The position numbers and the translations under genes are program-made. Positions 63,982-64,000 of a stretch of DNA of 64,000 nucleotides are shown here, in pieces. The DNA comes from Gammaproteobacteria bacterium (GTDB lineage Bacteria; Pseudomonadota; Gammaproteobacteria; SZUA-140). The stretch is from positions 496,001-560,000 of the forward strand of contig JADJQS010000002.1 in NCBI GenBank assembly GCA_016712635.1, written 5' to 3'. The notes beneath the pieces are model-generated. The model was given only the letters and a program-made list of their open reading frames with translations. It did no database searches and had not been told where the DNA came from. Every line of letters starts with the position of its first letter. The first letter of the stretch is position 1.

Positions 63982-64000
63982 CGGGTGACTGCATGCGCGC

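Overview
The window is about 64 kb of GC-rich, gene-dense bacterial chromosome. Gene content and order point to a gammaproteobacterium: lptG-lptF divergent from pepA-holC-valS; leuC-leuD-leuB-asd-fimV; truA-trpF-trpB-trpA-accD-folC-dedD-cvpA-purF-metZ; and pcnB-folK-(deoxynucleoside kinase)-panB-panC-panD. LPS genes (lpxH, lptFG), FimV/HubP and several exported c-type or Tat proteins fit a Gram-negative cell. A Chromatiales-like or other sulfur-oxidising, autotrophic relative is plausible, but that is inference. No phage, integrase, transposase, CRISPR array or rRNA was seen. Almost everything is housekeeping, so the unusual signals are small.

Layout. 0-4.3 kb: partial glgC divergent from glgB, then an orphan EcfT/CbiQ-like membrane protein. 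4.4-11.5 kb: leftward leuC-entericidin-leuD-leuB-asd-fimV. 11.7-18.7 kb: folD, cysS (with an AT-rich 3' patch), a periplasmic cyclophilin, lpxH, hemH, htpG. 18.9-26 kb: pgm and ppsA, then an outer-membrane barrel plus small PstS-like protein pair and a glycerate kinase. 26.1-36 kb: the leftward truA-to-metZ block; metZ has its own promoter, a SAM-II-type riboswitch and a terminator, and folC carries a frameshift. 36-45.5 kb: carbonic anhydrase, pgi-zwf-gnd, glgA, ppc. 45.6-50.3 kb: panD, panC, panB, deoxynucleoside kinase, folK, pcnB, followed by tRNA-Glu(CUC). 50.7-52.9 kb: an accessory-looking secreted cassette (Tat metallophosphoesterase, monohaem cytochrome c, DUF1566 protein). 53.4-64 kb: lptG-lptF, pepA, holC, valS, a DUF2914 protein, a redoxin and prfC, with REP-like palindromic DNA between genes.

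How the genes work together. Much of the window is central carbon flow: glycogen synthesis (GlgC, GlgA, GlgB, Pgm), hexose-phosphate interconversion and oxidative pentose phosphate (Pgi, Zwf, Gnd), and the PEP node (PpsA, Ppc, with carbonic anhydrase supplying bicarbonate). Leucine, tryptophan, lysine/threonine/methionine (Asd, MetZ), pantothenate, folate, purine and haem steps make up most of the rest. The most interesting items are the metZ riboswitch with a visible antiterminator/terminator switch, the phosphoesterase-cytochrome cassette, a pcnB gene with no canonical start codon, and the compositional mosaic in cysS.
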